A DNA stretch of 64,000 nucleotides, from NCBI RefSeq assembly GCF_000003195.3, contig NW_018396408.1:221836-285835 (forward strand), given 5' to 3'. The notes below the pieces were generated by a model. That model was not told the DNA's origin, ran no database searches, and saw only the letters and a program-made list of their open reading frames with translations. Of the stretch, positions 22,850-33,920 are shown one piece after another. The translations under genes were made by a program, and so were the position numbers. Positions within the stretch are counted from its first letter, which is position 1; each line of letters starts with the position of its first letter. The stretch comes from Sorghum bicolor. Its lineage: Eukaryota; Streptophyta; Magnoliopsida; Poales; Poaceae.

Positions 22850-25800
22850 TTAGTCCGCATCACGGCCCTCACCACCCTCGCCTGCGCCTGAGCTAGCCTC
22901 AGGGGGAAGTACCTCGGGCTCGAATAGCTTGGCCAACCTCTCCCCAGGGACCTCTGCGTCGTCGATCAAGGCGTGGAGCCTTTCCTCGTTCTCCGCGTTA
23001 GTCTTGGAGATGTCAGTGACAAAACCATGAGACACCACCTCCATATCATAGGAAAAGCCCGAGCAGACAACTGCCATTGCCCGCTTTACCCCAATATGGA
23101 GGGTGTCCCGCACCCGGTCCCTCAGCGTAGCACCAAGGTAGCATAGCTGGTCGACGAGCGCGTCGCCTCGAGCCTCCTCCCTGGACTCGTCAACAGGCTC
23201 ATGCTCCCAGGAGGCCGAGAGGTCGCTTATCGCAGTCCGTAGACGACCATTTAAGGCGACCTCCCCCTCGAGCTAGGTCTTGATGGAGCGGGTCTCGACT
23301 TGGGTGGCCAGCAGCTCATCTTTGAGTCCTGCAAGGACCAACATGAAGAAATTAGATAACACCCAGCACAACTCAGAAAAGAAACTCGATAGTAGAAACG
23401 TACCGCGGATGCTCTCCTCCAGAGCCGTGTTTTCGCTAACCAAATTGGTGTTGGCCCTCTCGACCTCCCTGTTGGAGCGCGCCAGCTCGGTGTTGGCGAC
23501 ACGCAGATCCTCGATCGCCTTGCCGGCCTGCGTGATGGCTCCTTCCTTCTCTAGCAGCGCCCTCTTCAGATGATCGACGTCATCAGAAAGGCTGCGGGAT
23601 CGAGCCCGCTCCGCCTCGAGGTCTTCGAGAGCCTTCCTCTTTGCCTCCTCCGTGGCGCTCCTGGCAATCCCGCTGTTCACACACTCCACCTTCATCCTCT
23701 GGAAGGATTCTCGGATGGAGTCCAGGTCGGTCTTGAGGAGGCCCTTCTCCTTGTCCAGGTCAGCAACGACGTTCTTGTAGGACAGGGCCTCCTCCCGGGC
23801 TTTGGACGCGGCTTCCTCGACCGTCATGGCCCGCTCCCTCAGTAGCGCAGCCTCTTCCACAGCCTTCCTTGAGGCCTCTCGAGCCTCGACCAGGGCAGCC
23901 TCCCTCTCCTTCTTCTCCTCCTCGAGTGCCAAGAGCTCTTTATAAGCCTTGAGGAGTTTCTCCTACGACTCCAGGAGTTGGTCTTTGAGGATGGGGAGCT
24001 GCTCCCAGCCGCCTCTCGTGGCGTGGATGAAGCTCGACTTAATACGGAGGTCTCTTTCAGGTCCTGCGAGCCGGTGGTCGAGCAGTTAGAACACAAAACC
24101 AAATGCTCTATAATTATTAAGGGCTGAAAAACACTTACAAAGTAAGCCGGTGCGAGCCTGTTGTTAACCACGTCAGATAGGAGCCCCACCGTGTGCTTCA
24201 TCCACAGGCGAAGCTCCTTGATGTGCTCCCACTTCTCCGCCTCCTTCCGGTCCTCCAAAAAGATGTTGGGTTCGGACGGGTCGGTGGAAGCCCGGATGCG
24301 GATCCGGTCGGGACACCAGTTCTCCATCTCCTAGTCGGCGCGCGCCTTGACGCCTCGGATGAGCTCTTCGACGGTTTCGAGAGACCCCCCGTGGCGCAGG
24401 AACAGGTCGACAAGAGAGGGGAACCACCCGACGTCATCCACCGTCTTCCACGTCCCAGTCTCGTTCCCGCCACCGCCTCCCAACGTCCCGATCTCATCTT
24501 CCTCGGAGGGGACGCGCTCCTCCCACGATCGACGCCCCCGGAGGAACCCCAGAGCGATCCCGTCCATACCGTAGATCGTCCTCCTAATCTCAGAATTGGG
24601 GTCGGCGGGAGTACGCATCATGCAGGCGAGCGCCACTACGCCGTCCGCCCGACCTGAATCTGCTGGGATCGCGGTAGGCGCCCCCGGACGGAGCCACGCC
24701 GGGGTCGGAGGTCCGAAAACTGGCAGGCCCTCCTCCTGGTTTCCAGGCTCCTGTGGCGCTACCGGCTCCAGTTGGGGCGGGTCAAGCGGCTCCGCCAGCT
24801 GCTGGCCCCCCTACTGCTGCTGCTCTTCGGGCTCCTGCGGCTCCTGTCGACGGTCCTGCTCCTGCGGCTGCCGCCGCGTCTCCTGCTCGCGCTCCTCCTC
24901 CTCTTTCTTCCTCTGCTCCTCAATGGAGCGAAGCCCGGCAGGCCCAGGCACCCGTCTCGCGGTGGGAGAGGCCTCGACCTCCTCGTCCATAGGGCGGGCG
25001 TCCCTCGAAGACCCGTCGCCGCCAGACCCGTCACTTATAGTGATCGGATCCGCCTCAACCCCCGATCGGGGAGGCTCGGGGGCTCCCTCTTGCCCTTGGG
25101 GGTGAGGCGCCTCAGCCCGTTTTGGCGACAACAGGGCAGACTCACCCGCTAGGGGACGGGGCGGGGCACTCTTGGCGCCAGTCGGTGGTCGAGGGTCGGA
25201 GGAGCCTATAAAACGCAAAACAAAGGTCAGTCATTATGATGGTCGACGTAAGAACAACACAAAACCCTTAACAACGGGAATAAACAACCAACCTGAATCC
25301 TTGCAGGCCGCTCCCACCTTGAGCCTTTTCGCCATTGAAGGCTGGGCCTGCTCAAGCGTCCGCTTCAACCTGAGGAAAGAGAAATGGGCGTAAGGGAGAC
25401 CGTTATACGAGAAAACGCAAAGAAATCGGAGGATGAGAATCACAGCGTCGAAAAACTTACCCCACAGGGAGTACGACCCGCCTGCCGGTGCCTCGAACAG
25501 CAGGCCTCGAGCCGCCCCGCGTCGAGGCTCCAGGCCCCTCGCGGGCAGGCGCAGGCCTTGGTCCAGCGTCTCCCACCTGGCGAGCGCCGGGGCTAGCGCT
25601 CCTGCGGCCAGTCTCCCTTTTCGGAGGCCGCGGCGTGGCCACGGGTCAACGGCCCCGTTGCCTAGGATTTAGCCTGGCCACCCGCCTTTGGTGCAGGGGG
25701 AGGTTGGGGGCGCGGGGCGGCACGACTCGGCGCGGGCGCGGGAGGGGTGTCAGCGCGGGGGCGGTGAGATCCGCCTGGCCTTTCCTTTGGCGCTCCCGTC

Positions 25801-26810
25801 CGCGGAGCGTCGACGTCGCCTCTAGGCGGACCCTCGAGGATCCGCTCGAGGCGAGACGCCATCCCCTCGGAGTCGTCACTGTCGTCATCACGGTCTCCGC
25901 TGCCACCCTCACTGGGGGATTCTTCTTTAGGCTCCCCCCTCTGGCTGGACTTGGCTCGACGCGCCTCTAGCGATTGGCGGTCGAGATTCTTCTTCTTGTT
26001 CTCTTTCTTCTCTGAGTCCTTGGTGGACTTCTGTTTCTCAGCGGACTGGTGCCGCTTGTCACGGTCGACCTCGTCCTCCTTTACTGGAGGCCTCGAGGAC
26101 CGGACGTCGATCGATCCCTACGAGAACAAAGACAAGCTTAAAAAAGGAAGCCAGGGAAATCCAGAATCAAAGCCATATACAAGAAAAGAACGTACCAGGT
26201 CGATCGAGCCCGCATCCGGCCTCATGGGGAAGCCATTGACGTGCTCCGGCTGGAAGTCGCCGGTGACGGCCGCCCTGACTCGGGCCACGACTTCATCATC
26301 CGCCGGAGCCTCGTTGGACATCCAGCATGCCTCGAGGTCCCGAGACGAAGCGCCGGGCCCCATCTCATCCATCCTCAGCGGCCGAGACATCAGCGGGAGA
26401 ACTCTCCGATGATGGACGGCCGAGAGGACGAGAGCGGCGGACAGGCCCTCCAAGCGCAGCTTCTTCAGGGCGTCGAGGAGGGGGTCGAGCCGCGACTGGT
26501 GGACTTGGACGATGCCGTATGTCCAGTTCTCCGGGCGCTCCGTGATCAGACGGCCGGTGTAGGCGGGGAGAAGACTGTCGTCGTTCCTCAGGTAGAACCA
26601 CTAGGAGTCCCATCCAGCGTGGTTCGATGACAACCCCACCGGGATGTACTCGCATGGCCTCTCCGTCTTCTTCGCCTTCCGCACTAGGTTGAGGCACCCG
26701 GCCCGCACGGGTTTCCTCACGCCTGTAGTTCTAGTGGGGGCATTGAAGAGCTCGCCCCTGTAGAGGTGGAGCCACAGCTCCCAATGGGGCATCATCCCCA
26801 AATAGCCCTC
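22850..26810 (-). pseudogene. Element 1 antisense gene, 3' part (Transposase_28-like plus coiled coil)
   Basis: Minus-strand gene facing pol. The first part (26810-26196) continues the domain begun at 39199-38882 and contains HHRRVLPLMSRPLRMDEMGP and MSNEAPADDEVVARVRAAV, typical of the plant 'putative gypsy-type transposon' (Transposase_28) family. A GT..AG intron of 78 bp follows at 26195-26118. Later exons encode Lys/Glu-rich sequence (26117 to ~25460), a Glu/Gln-rich tract (around 24811-24950), WEHIKELRLWMKHTVGLL (~24200) and a long heptad-like coiled coil (~23950-23404). After a 75-bp intron (23403-23329) comes the terminal exon, 23328-22850. In-frame TAG stops sit at 26603, 25664, 25595, 24813, 24333, 23965 and 23275 (first base, minus strand). 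Biochemical function is not established for this family. Confidence 0.75.
26806..26810. repeat. Target-site duplication of element 2, left copy (CCCTC)
   Basis: CCCTC immediately before the 5' LTR of element 2. An identical copy is at 38877-38881. On the minus strand it lies inside a coding exon of element 1's antisense gene. Confidence 0.92.
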
Positions 26811-27263
26811 TGTGGGGGTATAAACCCCTATACCCTTACGGCTAGACTTTGGCCAGGAGGCTTGGCCCATTACGAGACGAGTTCAAGGCTTGATCCGACA
26901 ACCTGGAGTTTCGCGCAAGGAAACAAGATGTGGAGATCAAGCAGGATTCTAGTCGGTTAGAATAGGAATTGATATCGAATTATCCATGGCAATTGTAACC
27001 GACTAGGATTAGTTTCCAGATCTGTAACCCTGCCCTCCAGACTATATAAGGAGGGGCAAGGGACCTCCCTAGGACACATCATATTCTCTCAACACAAATC
27101 AATACAACCACGTAGGTATTACGCCAACTCGGCGGCCGAACCTGGATAAAAAGCTTGTCCGTGTCTTGCGTCACCATCGAGTTCGTAGTTTGCGCACCGT
27201 CTACCGATAAACTACTACCGTGGGTATACCCCAAGGTAGACTGCCGACCAGCTTTCGTCGACA
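26811..27263 (+). repeat. Element 2 5' LTR
   Basis: 453 bp, from TGTGGGGGTATAAACC to GCTTTCGTCGACA. It pairs with 38415-38876. Relative to that copy it lacks 9 bp near 27111 and differs at four C/T positions. Confidence 0.95.
27043..27049 (+). promoter_or_regulatory. TATA box of element 2 5' LTR
   Basis: TATATAA inside actatataaggagggg, about 215 bp before the LTR end. It is repeated in the 3' LTR at 38647-38653. Confidence 0.7.
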
Positions 27264-27264
27264 G

Positions 27265-27282
27265 TGGCGCGCCAGGTAGGGG
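27265..27282 (+). other. Primer-binding site, element 2
   Basis: TGGCGCGCCAGGTAGGGG starts one base after the 5' LTR and matches the site of element 1 over 18 bases. Confidence 0.8.
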
Positions 27283-27311
27283 GTGTGCGTGCAACTTTTC
27301 TGGCGAACAAG

Positions 27312-28709
27312 ATGGTCACGATCCCAGCTTCCGCGACCGTGCCCGAAGGCCTCACGTTCACCGTCGGCCAGATCACGTGGATAACGTGCAGCGGCGGCCT
27401 CACGACCACGGTTTCGAAAGAGATCCAGATCCAATCTGAGATCACGCCGTCTCCGACCACACGCGTGACGGCACCGAGCGCCCGACCACCGTTCCCACTC
27501 TACAAGGGAAAGAAGATCGACTGCTCGGACCTTCTCCAAGCGCTTGATCGCGCTGACTCCAAGCTACTCGAAGTTTCCCAACTAGTAGACGGAGTTCTGC
27601 GTCGGCCCGACCAAGCTGCTCCAGCGGATTTTTTCAAATCCCGCCGGCCAACTCGTGTCGCCACACACGAACGGCTGGGAACGTCTCTGACGATAACCTC
27701 AACCCCCTCAGGACGATCCGTCGAGCTCAAGAAGGAAGATTATCCTTGCGGCCTGAACAACTCGGCCTCTGTTTATTCACAGCACACCCAATCCGTTTTC
27801 AGCAAGGCGGGTTGGTTGCCGACAAGGAGCGATCGTCACTACGTCAACATGGTGACAATCCGAGAACTACGGGACGGCCAGGTTTCCAGCACCAACTCAA
27901 GCACCGGTTCCGTCCCCACCGAGGTTATAAACACCGAGGACGAGGACTACGACCTGGATTTTCGTTCACACCCTCCGGGTTTCGACCGATTCCCGATATT
28001 TCCCCCCCGGCGAGGGGATATTGTGTTCAATGTCAGCGCCGACGAACCGGTCGTTGATGGAGAAACAGATGACCAGAGGCAACTCCGCGAACAGCGCAAC
28101 GCCGATCGCGCCCGACGACGCGCAGACGAGCAACAACAAATGCCACCAAATAATCTCAACGATGCCTTTGACATGGTCGGGGACCAGCCAGTCTACAAAA
28201 CGCCAAGCGCCAACGTGGCTGTCGCCATGGCTAACTTAGATCGGCTTCCTGATACCCCCGAATGCCAGGGAGTCCGGACAAGCATCCGAGCACACCTGAT
28301 CGCTGCAATGGGACAGACAGCCACTCTGCTCAAGAGAGTCCAGGACGTCTCTTATACGGGAGCCGCCTCTGACCAGACTAATCGTAGCCGGGCCTCACCG
28401 CCTCCCGGCAGGCGTCACCGCAGCCGCTCCCCCGACAACCGTCGGGGGGACTCACGGCGCGACGATGGTGGTCCGGACGCCGACGGTCGCCGCAAGCAGA
28501 ACCACGTACGCGGCCAAAGTAAACCAGCACAGGGATCTCCGCCACGACATCCCTCCCAAAGATGCCCGGGACCGCATCAACAGGCGCGCCGCAGAGAGAG
28601 CAGTCCACGAAAACCTGCGCCGCATCGAGTACGATGCAACGCACGGTCCTCCGGGCCTAAGACAATTCTCCTCACACCTCCGCCAGGTCGTGTGGCCCCG
28701 CAATTTTAA
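27312..28709 (+). CDS. gag: Element 2 Gag N-terminal ORF
   Basis: I choose the ATG at 27312 (caagATGg, MVTIPASATVPEG) because the upstream open frame reaches back into the primer-binding site without an ATG. About 465 codons: a leading region of unknown fold, a stretch with LLQALDRADSKLLEVSQLVDGV, acidic residues (INTEDEDYDLDF), a basic helix (REQRNADRARRRADEQQQ) and an Arg/Ser-rich end. From about 28465 the conserved gag sequence continues in the next frame. The last ~80 codons (GRRKQNHVRGQSKPAQGSPP onward) are therefore probably out of frame. The cause is either a one-base indel or a frameshift site in the overlap. Function: N-terminal particle protein. Confidence 0.75.
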   Translation: MVTIPASATVPEGLTFTVGQITWITCSGGLTTTVSKEIQIQSEITPSPTTRVTAPSARPPFPLYKGKKIDCSDLLQALDRADSKLLEVSQLVDGVLRRPDQAAPADFFKSRRPTRVATHERLGTSLTITSTPSGRSVELKKEDYPCGLNNSASVYSQHTQSVFSKAGWLPTRSDRHYVNMVTIRELRDGQVSSTNSSTGSVPTEVINTEDEDYDLDFRSHPPGFDRFPIFPPRRGDIVFNVSADEPVVDGETDDQRQLREQRNADRARRRADEQQQMPPNNLNDAFDMVGDQPVYKTPSANVAVAMANLDRLPDTPECQGVRTSIRAHLIAAMGQTATLLKRVQDVSYTGAASDQTNRSRASPPPGRRHRSRSPDNRRGDSRRDDGGPDADGRRKQNHVRGQSKPAQGSPPRHPSQRCPGPHQQARRRESSPRKPAPHRVRCNARSSGPKTILLTPPPGRVAPQF

Positions 28710-30456
28710 GCTCGAAAAACTTAAAAAATACGACGGCAAGGAAAATCCAGAGAACTGGATCACCCTCTATGAAATCGCCGTCCGATCAGCGGCAGGGGAT
28801 GAGCACGTCATGGCTAACTACTTCCCCGTAGTCCTCGACCAGGCTGGTCATCAGTGGCTTCTTGGCTTGCCCGAGGACTCCTTCGACTCTTGGGAAGAGC
28901 TACGTCAGGCTTTCATCGACAACTTCATCGCTACATGCGAGCAGCCCGGCAACAAGTATGACCTCGAAAGGATAAGGGACAGGAAGAACGAACCCCTGCG
29001 CGATTACATCCGACGATTCTCGGATATGCGCCTCAAAATCCCGAAGATTTCCCACGACGAGGCCATCTCAGCCTTCATCAAGGGCCTGCGTTTCCACGAA
29101 GCGCTGAGGAACAAGCTGCTGCGTAAACGTCCAACAACGGTAGCAGAGCTCCTCGCCACGGCCAAAAATTACGCCGATGCCGACGACGCAGAAAAACTAA
29201 TCCGAGACGATGCGAGAGGTCCCGACCAGCCTTCCCGGCGAGATGATGGTCGTGGTCGCTACGACAGCAGAAGCCACCGCCGCTCCGACAACCGCGATCA
29301 CCGAGAGGGTTGGGATCGGCGGCGCGACAACCGCGACGATTTCAGAGGAAAGCGCCCTCGTGACTACGATCACGAAGTAAACACGGTCAAGCGTCCCAAC
29401 GGACGACGGGACTACCAAGAAGACTACAACAAAACGTTGAAGGGACCATGCCAACTGCACCCAAAGTCTAATCATACCATGGAAGAGTGCCGCGTCCTCA
29501 AAAGCATCTATACACGGCGGGCCGCCCAAGACGACTCCGCCAAGAAAAACAACAAGCGAGACGGGCACGACCACGAAGATGAGGACGAGGACCAAGATAG
29601 GGACCCCCGACACCAGTACGTCAGCCCCACCGACGTGGTCCACTCCATTTTCGGGGGCAAGGTCTCCATTGAATCTAAGCGAGAAAGAAAGCTGTTAAAG
29701 AGAGCTTGCCTCAACATAGACAGCACGGACGGGCTGATCGCAGACCCAAAATTCCCCCCGTGGTCCCACAGGGAGATCTCGTTCAGCAGGAAGGACCAGT
29801 GGGCCGCTATCCCAGAGCCGGGTCGTTTCCCCTTGATTCTGGACCCTTGCATCAACAGCATCAGATTCGAGCGCGTGCTCGTGGACGGGGGAAGCTCCAT
29901 TGACATCCTCTTTCGCAACAGCCTGCCCGCCCTCAAGATATCTCCTGCACAACTAAAACCTTACGACGCCCAATTCTGGGGGGTTTTGCCGGGTCAAAGC
30001 TCAGTGCCTCTCGGACAGATAACGTTGCCTGTCCAATTCGGCACACCCGACCACTTCCGGACGGAGTTCATCAACTTCGTGGTCGCCGATTTCGACGGGA
30101 CCTATCACGCTATACTGGGCCGACCATCGCTGACAAAGTTCATGGCAGTCCCGCACTACTCATACCTGGTCCTTAAGATGCCTACGGAGAAGGGTGTCCT
30201 AACCGTCAGAGGCAATGTTTACACTGCATATACCTGCGAAGAGGAGAGCTTCAAGATCACCGAAGCAATCGACCTCTCAACCCGCATGGCAGAAACAGCA
30301 ACTCAAGCCGCGCAGCTGCTTCCCGACCAGCTCCGATTACCTGAGCAGGAGACAGCCAGAAAGAACTCAAAATCCAAGGAGCACAAGGAAGTTCAGCTGG
30401 TCGACGGAAGCCCCGAGAAGACGGCCCTCATCGGGGCCAACCTGGATCCAAAATAG
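28465..30456 (+). CDS. gag-pro: Element 2 Gag capsid, zinc knuckle and aspartic protease
   Basis: 663 codons in the frame that later carries pol. The Retrotrans_gag domain spans about residues 90-255 (YDGKENPENWITLYEIAVRS, HQWLLGLPEDSFDSWEEL, EPLRDYIRRFSDMRLKIPKI). An Arg/Asp-rich linker follows, then a variant zinc knuckle Cys-X2-His-X4-His-X4-Cys at 29449-29490. The aspartic protease has DGGSS at 29884-29898 and the later GTYHAILGRPSLTKFM. The frame ends ANLDPK-TAG at 30454-30456. The ATG at 28465 is just the first one in this frame; the real protein probably joins from the ORF starting at 27312. Role: capsid assembly and polyprotein maturation. Confidence 0.88.
   Translation: MVVRTPTVAASRTTYAAKVNQHRDLRHDIPPKDARDRINRRAAERAVHENLRRIEYDATHGPPGLRQFSSHLRQVVWPRNFKLEKLKKYDGKENPENWITLYEIAVRSAAGDEHVMANYFPVVLDQAGHQWLLGLPEDSFDSWEELRQAFIDNFIATCEQPGNKYDLERIRDRKNEPLRDYIRRFSDMRLKIPKISHDEAISAFIKGLRFHEALRNKLLRKRPTTVAELLATAKNYADADDAEKLIRDDARGPDQPSRRDDGRGRYDSRSHRRSDNRDHREGWDRRRDNRDDFRGKRPRDYDHEVNTVKRPNGRRDYQEDYNKTLKGPCQLHPKSNHTMEECRVLKSIYTRRAAQDDSAKKNNKRDGHDHEDEDEDQDRDPRHQYVSPTDVVHSIFGGKVSIESKRERKLLKRACLNIDSTDGLIADPKFPPWSHREISFSRKDQWAAIPEPGRFPLILDPCINSIRFERVLVDGGSSIDILFRNSLPALKISPAQLKPYDAQFWGVLPGQSSVPLGQITLPVQFGTPDHFRTEFINFVVADFDGTYHAILGRPSLTKFMAVPHYSYLVLKMPTEKGVLTVRGNVYTAYTCEEESFKITEAIDLSTRMAETATQAAQLLPDQLRLPEQETARKNSKSKEHKEVQLVDGSPEKTALIGANLDPK
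30454..30456 (+). other. In-frame UAG between protease and RT, element 2
   Basis: AAATAGGAAG at 30451-30460, identical over ten bases to element 1. gag-pro and pol share a frame on either side. Because the rest of this pol frame has no other stop, the UAG is probably part of the expression strategy. Confidence 0.65.
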
Positions 30457-30519
30457 GAAGACGCGCTCGTCAGGTTTCTAAGGGACAACGTAAGCGTTTT
30501 CGCATGGAAACCCGCAGAC

Positions 30520-33500
30520 ATGCCCGGCGTCCCACGAAACCTGATCGAGCACTCCTTAAATGTCTCGAAGACCGCAAGACCAATCAAGCAAAAGCTGCGA
30601 CGGTTCGCTCGCGACAAAAAGGAGGCTATTAGGACAGAAATCACACGGCTTCTAGCAGCCGGATTCATAAAAGAAGTGTATCACCCCGATTGGCTCGCCA
30701 ATCCGGTTCTTGTACGCAAAAAGAATAATGAATGGAGAATGTGCGTTGATTACACTGATCTCAATAAACACTGTCCTAAAGATCCTTTTGGTCTCCCTCG
30801 CATCGACGAGGTGGTCGACTCAACGGCCGGATGCGAACTCCTCTCCTTTCTAGACTGCTACTCTGGTTATCACCAGATTTCGTTAAAGGAAGAAGATCAG
30901 ATCAAAACATCCTTTATCACACCTTTCGGCGCATACTGCTACACGACCATGTCTTTCGGACTCAAAAACGCCGGAGCCACTTATCATAGGGCCATCCAGC
31001 AATGCCTCCACGACGAGATTCGCGATGACCTCGTCGAGGCCTATGTGGACGACGTGGTCGTAAAAACAAGGGACGTGAGCACCCTAATCGACAACTTAGA
31101 CCGAACCTTCAAGGCACTCAATAGGTACAAGTGGAAGCTCAACCCCAAGAAATGCGTTTTCGGCGTTCCTTCCGGTCTACTGCTCGGCAACGTTGTCAGT
31201 CGCGACGGCATACGACCAAACCCTTCAAAAGTCAAAGCCGTACTCGACATGCGACCACCGAAGAACGTCAAGGATATTCAGAAGCTAACCGGATGTATGG
31301 CCGCCCTCAGTCGTTTCATCTCAAGGCTGGGAGAAAAAGGCCTCCCTTTCTTCAAACTATTGAAAGCGTCAGAAAAATTTTCTTGGACAGAGGAAGCCGA
31401 CGCTGCGTTCACTCAGCTTAAGACCTTCCTCACTTCACCACCTGTCCTCACAGCGCCTCAGCCCAATGAAGACCTACTTCTTTACATTGCTGCAACCGAC
31501 AGGGTTGTTTCCACGGCAATAGTGGTCGAGCGAGACGAACCAGGTCACGCCTACAAGGTCCAGAGACCCGTTTACTTCATAAGTGAAGTCTTAAACGAGT
31601 CCAAGGCCAGGTATCCACAAATACAGAAGCTTATATACGCCATTCTGATAACGTCAAGAAAGCTGAAGCACTACTTCGACGGCCATCGAGTCCTGGTGAC
31701 AACCAGTTTCCCTCTCGGGGACATCCTGCGCAATAAAGACGCCAATGGCAGGATCGTGAAATGGGCAATGGAATTATGTCCATTTTCCCTGGAGTTCCAG
31801 AGTCGCACCACTGTCAAGTCTCAGGCCCTGGTCGATTTCATTGCCGAATGGACGGATCTCAACGAGCCTTCCGTTCCCGATGTCTCAGACCACTGGTCAA
31901 TGTTCTTTGACGGGTCCTTGAACATCAACGGTGCCGGTGCTGGGATACTGTTCGTATCACCCAACAAGGACAAACTGCGTTACGTCCTTCGGATCCTTTT
32001 TCCGGCGTCAAACAACGTCGCCGAATACGAAGCATGCTTGCATGGCATACGACTAGCCGTTGAACTGGGAGTCAAGCGCCTCTATGTCTATGGCGACTCC
32101 GCTTTGGTCATCAACCAGCTCAACAAGGAGTGGGACGCAACCCACGAGAAGATGGATCTCTACTGCAAAGAAATTCGCAAATGGGAAACCAACTTCTACG
32201 GCATAGAGTACATCCACGTGGTCCGGGATAAGAACCAAGCAGCAGATGCGTTGTCGAAGTTAGGCTCATCTCGGGCCCAGATCCCGCGGGGTATTTTCGT
32301 CCAGGATGTCCGCGAGCCGAGCGTAGGCTCCTCCCTGGGCGACAAGCAACCCACCGAGGCAATGCTCATAGACGACGCCACTCCGATAACCGGTGGGCGT
32401 GACTGGCGTACCCCATTCATCAAATACATATCAGACGGGACAGGCCTTCAGGACAAAACAGAGAACGAGCGCCTCATTCGACGATCAAAAAACTACATCC
32501 TGGTCGACGGCAAACTCATGCGGAAAAACGCAAGCTCCGAAGTACTGCTCAAGTGCATACCCCAAGATGATGGTATCAAGCTCTTAGAGGACATACATGC
32601 TGGATCCTGCGGCAATCACGCCGCATCCAGAACGCTGGTCGGAAAGGCTTTCCGAGCAGGTTTTTATTGGCCAACCGCGGTCGGCGACGCAGAAAAACTG
32701 GTTCGACATTGCGAAGGATGTCAGTTTTTCGCTAAGAGGACCCACGTACCTGCCCACGAAATTCAAACCATCCCGTCGTCCTGGCCCTTTGCTTGCTGGG
32801 GGCTCGACATGATCGGGCCATTTAAACCAGCCCCGGGCAATTTCAAGTTTGTTTTCGTGTTAATCGACAAGTTCTCCAAGTGGATTGAATACATGCCTCT
32901 GGTCAAGGCAACCTCCAAGAAGGCTGTGGAGTTCCTCAATCAAATTATACACAGATTCGGCATCACGAACAGCATAATCACCGACCTGGGCACTCAGTTT
33001 ACTGGCACCACTTTTTGGGACTTCTGCGATGACAGAGGCATAGTCATAAAATACGTGTCAGTGGCACATCCACGTGCCAACGGTCAAGTTGAACGTGCTA
33101 ACGGAATGATCGTTGACGCCCTAAAGAAAAGGTTGTACACCGAAAACGACAGAGCACCCGGTCGATGGATGAAAGAATTGCCGGCAGTGGTCTGGGGCCT
33201 CCGAACTCAGACCAGTCGAAACACAGGGGTGTCTCCCTACTTCATGGTGTACGGTGCAGAGGCGGTCCTGCCGTCTGACATACACTTCGGATCTCCTAGA
33301 ATCGAACACTTCGACCAGGCGACCGCCGACAACGCCAGAGAACTCGAAATCAATTGCATGGAGGAAAAGCGTCTAGATTCTTGTCTCCGAACAGCAAAAT
33401 ATCTCGCGGCAGTCAGGCGATACTACAACAGGAACGTCAAGGACCGTTCCTTCGTGGTCGGCGATCTGGTACTTCGATGGAAAACAAGCCAGGAGGGAAT

Positions 33501-33642
33501 GCACAAGCTATCCACTCCCTGGGAAGGACCCTTCGTGGTGACCGAGGTCACACGACCTACATCCTACAGATTGGCATACCCAGACGGAACACGAGTGCCT
33601 AACTCTTGGCACATAGACAAACTGCGACGTTTCTATCCATAA
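30520..33642 (+). CDS. pol: Element 2 Pol: RT, RNase H, archaeal-type RNase H, integrase
   Basis: 1040 codons from the first ATG; the open frame begins at 30457 just after the UAG. Numbering from this ATG: RT about 50-240 with [26 protein letters not shown] and YVDD at residues 175-178 (31042-31053). First RNase H about 289-450 ([31 protein letters not shown]). Second RNase H about 459-586 ([37 protein letters not shown]). Integrase zinc segment from His 693 ([16 protein letters not shown]), then catalytic Asp 763, Asp 822 and Glu 858 (35 residues between the last two). The tail is WEGPFVV...LRRFYP. One oddity: the usual DNGTQF motif reads DLGTQF. All catalytic residues are present, so the enzyme could be functional if expressed. 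Confidence 0.95.
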   Translation: MPGVPRNLIEHSLNVSKTARPIKQKLRRFARDKKEAIRTEITRLLAAGFIKEVYHPDWLANPVLVRKKNNEWRMCVDYTDLNKHCPKDPFGLPRIDEVVDSTAGCELLSFLDCYSGYHQISLKEEDQIKTSFITPFGAYCYTTMSFGLKNAGATYHRAIQQCLHDEIRDDLVEAYVDDVVVKTRDVSTLIDNLDRTFKALNRYKWKLNPKKCVFGVPSGLLLGNVVSRDGIRPNPSKVKAVLDMRPPKNVKDIQKLTGCMAALSRFISRLGEKGLPFFKLLKASEKFSWTEEADAAFTQLKTFLTSPPVLTAPQPNEDLLLYIAATDRVVSTAIVVERDEPGHAYKVQRPVYFISEVLNESKARYPQIQKLIYAILITSRKLKHYFDGHRVLVTTSFPLGDILRNKDANGRIVKWAMELCPFSLEFQSRTTVKSQALVDFIAEWTDLNEPSVPDVSDHWSMFFDGSLNINGAGAGILFVSPNKDKLRYVLRILFPASNNVAEYEACLHGIRLAVELGVKRLYVYGDSALVINQLNKEWDATHEKMDLYCKEIRKWETNFYGIEYIHVVRDKNQAADALSKLGSSRAQIPRGIFVQDVREPSVGSSLGDKQPTEAMLIDDATPITGGRDWRTPFIKYISDGTGLQDKTENERLIRRSKNYILVDGKLMRKNASSEVLLKCIPQDDGIKLLEDIHAGSCGNHAASRTLVGKAFRAGFYWPTAVGDAEKLVRHCEGCQFFAKRTHVPAHEIQTIPSSWPFACWGLDMIGPFKPAPGNFKFVFVLIDKFSKWIEYMPLVKATSKKAVEFLNQIIHRFGITNSIITDLGTQFTGTTFWDFCDDRGIVIKYVSVAHPRANGQVERANGMIVDALKKRLYTENDRAPGRWMKELPAVVWGLRTQTSRNTGVSPYFMVYGAEAVLPSDIHFGSPRIEHFDQATADNARELEINCMEEKRLDSCLRTAKYLAAVRRYYNRNVKDRSFVVGDLVLRWKTSQEGMHKLSTPWEGPFVVTEVTRPTSYRLAYPDGTRVPNSWHIDKLRRFYP

Positions 33643-33920
33643 AATTTTAATAACTTTCCTCTGTAAGTATCTTATAATTGTTGATAATGAAATTCTCTAT
33701 TTTTTGTCTATACCTTGTCGCACACAGCACTCGGCAAAACTCCTGCAATGGATGCTCTTAACGACTACCAAGACGAATACGGTGACACGTCACTCAGATA
33801 ATCTTACAGCGCTCAAAAACAACAGTCATGACAAAAAGCAAACTTTATTACAAACTTTACATACAAAGTTTACAATAAATACCCTGACGGGCAGACACTA
33901 GTCTATTCCTACAGACTACT
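33643..33920 (+). other. Element 2 spacer between convergent genes
   Basis: 278 bp of AT-rich sequence (ttttaataactttcc, aaactttattacaaac) between the stop of pol and the stop of the antisense gene. It likely contains the ends of both transcripts. Confidence 0.5.

Noticed and set aside
28465..28709. A programmed gag frameshift shared by both elements
   Set aside because: The direction of the frame change differs between the two elements, and element 1's gag is clearly decayed, so a shared mechanism is not supported.
30454..30462. Leaky-stop type UAG-CAR-YYA readthrough motif as in tobamoviruses
   Set aside because: The codons after UAG are GAA-GAC (element 2) and GAA-GTT (element 1), which do not match. 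Any readthrough would need another signal.
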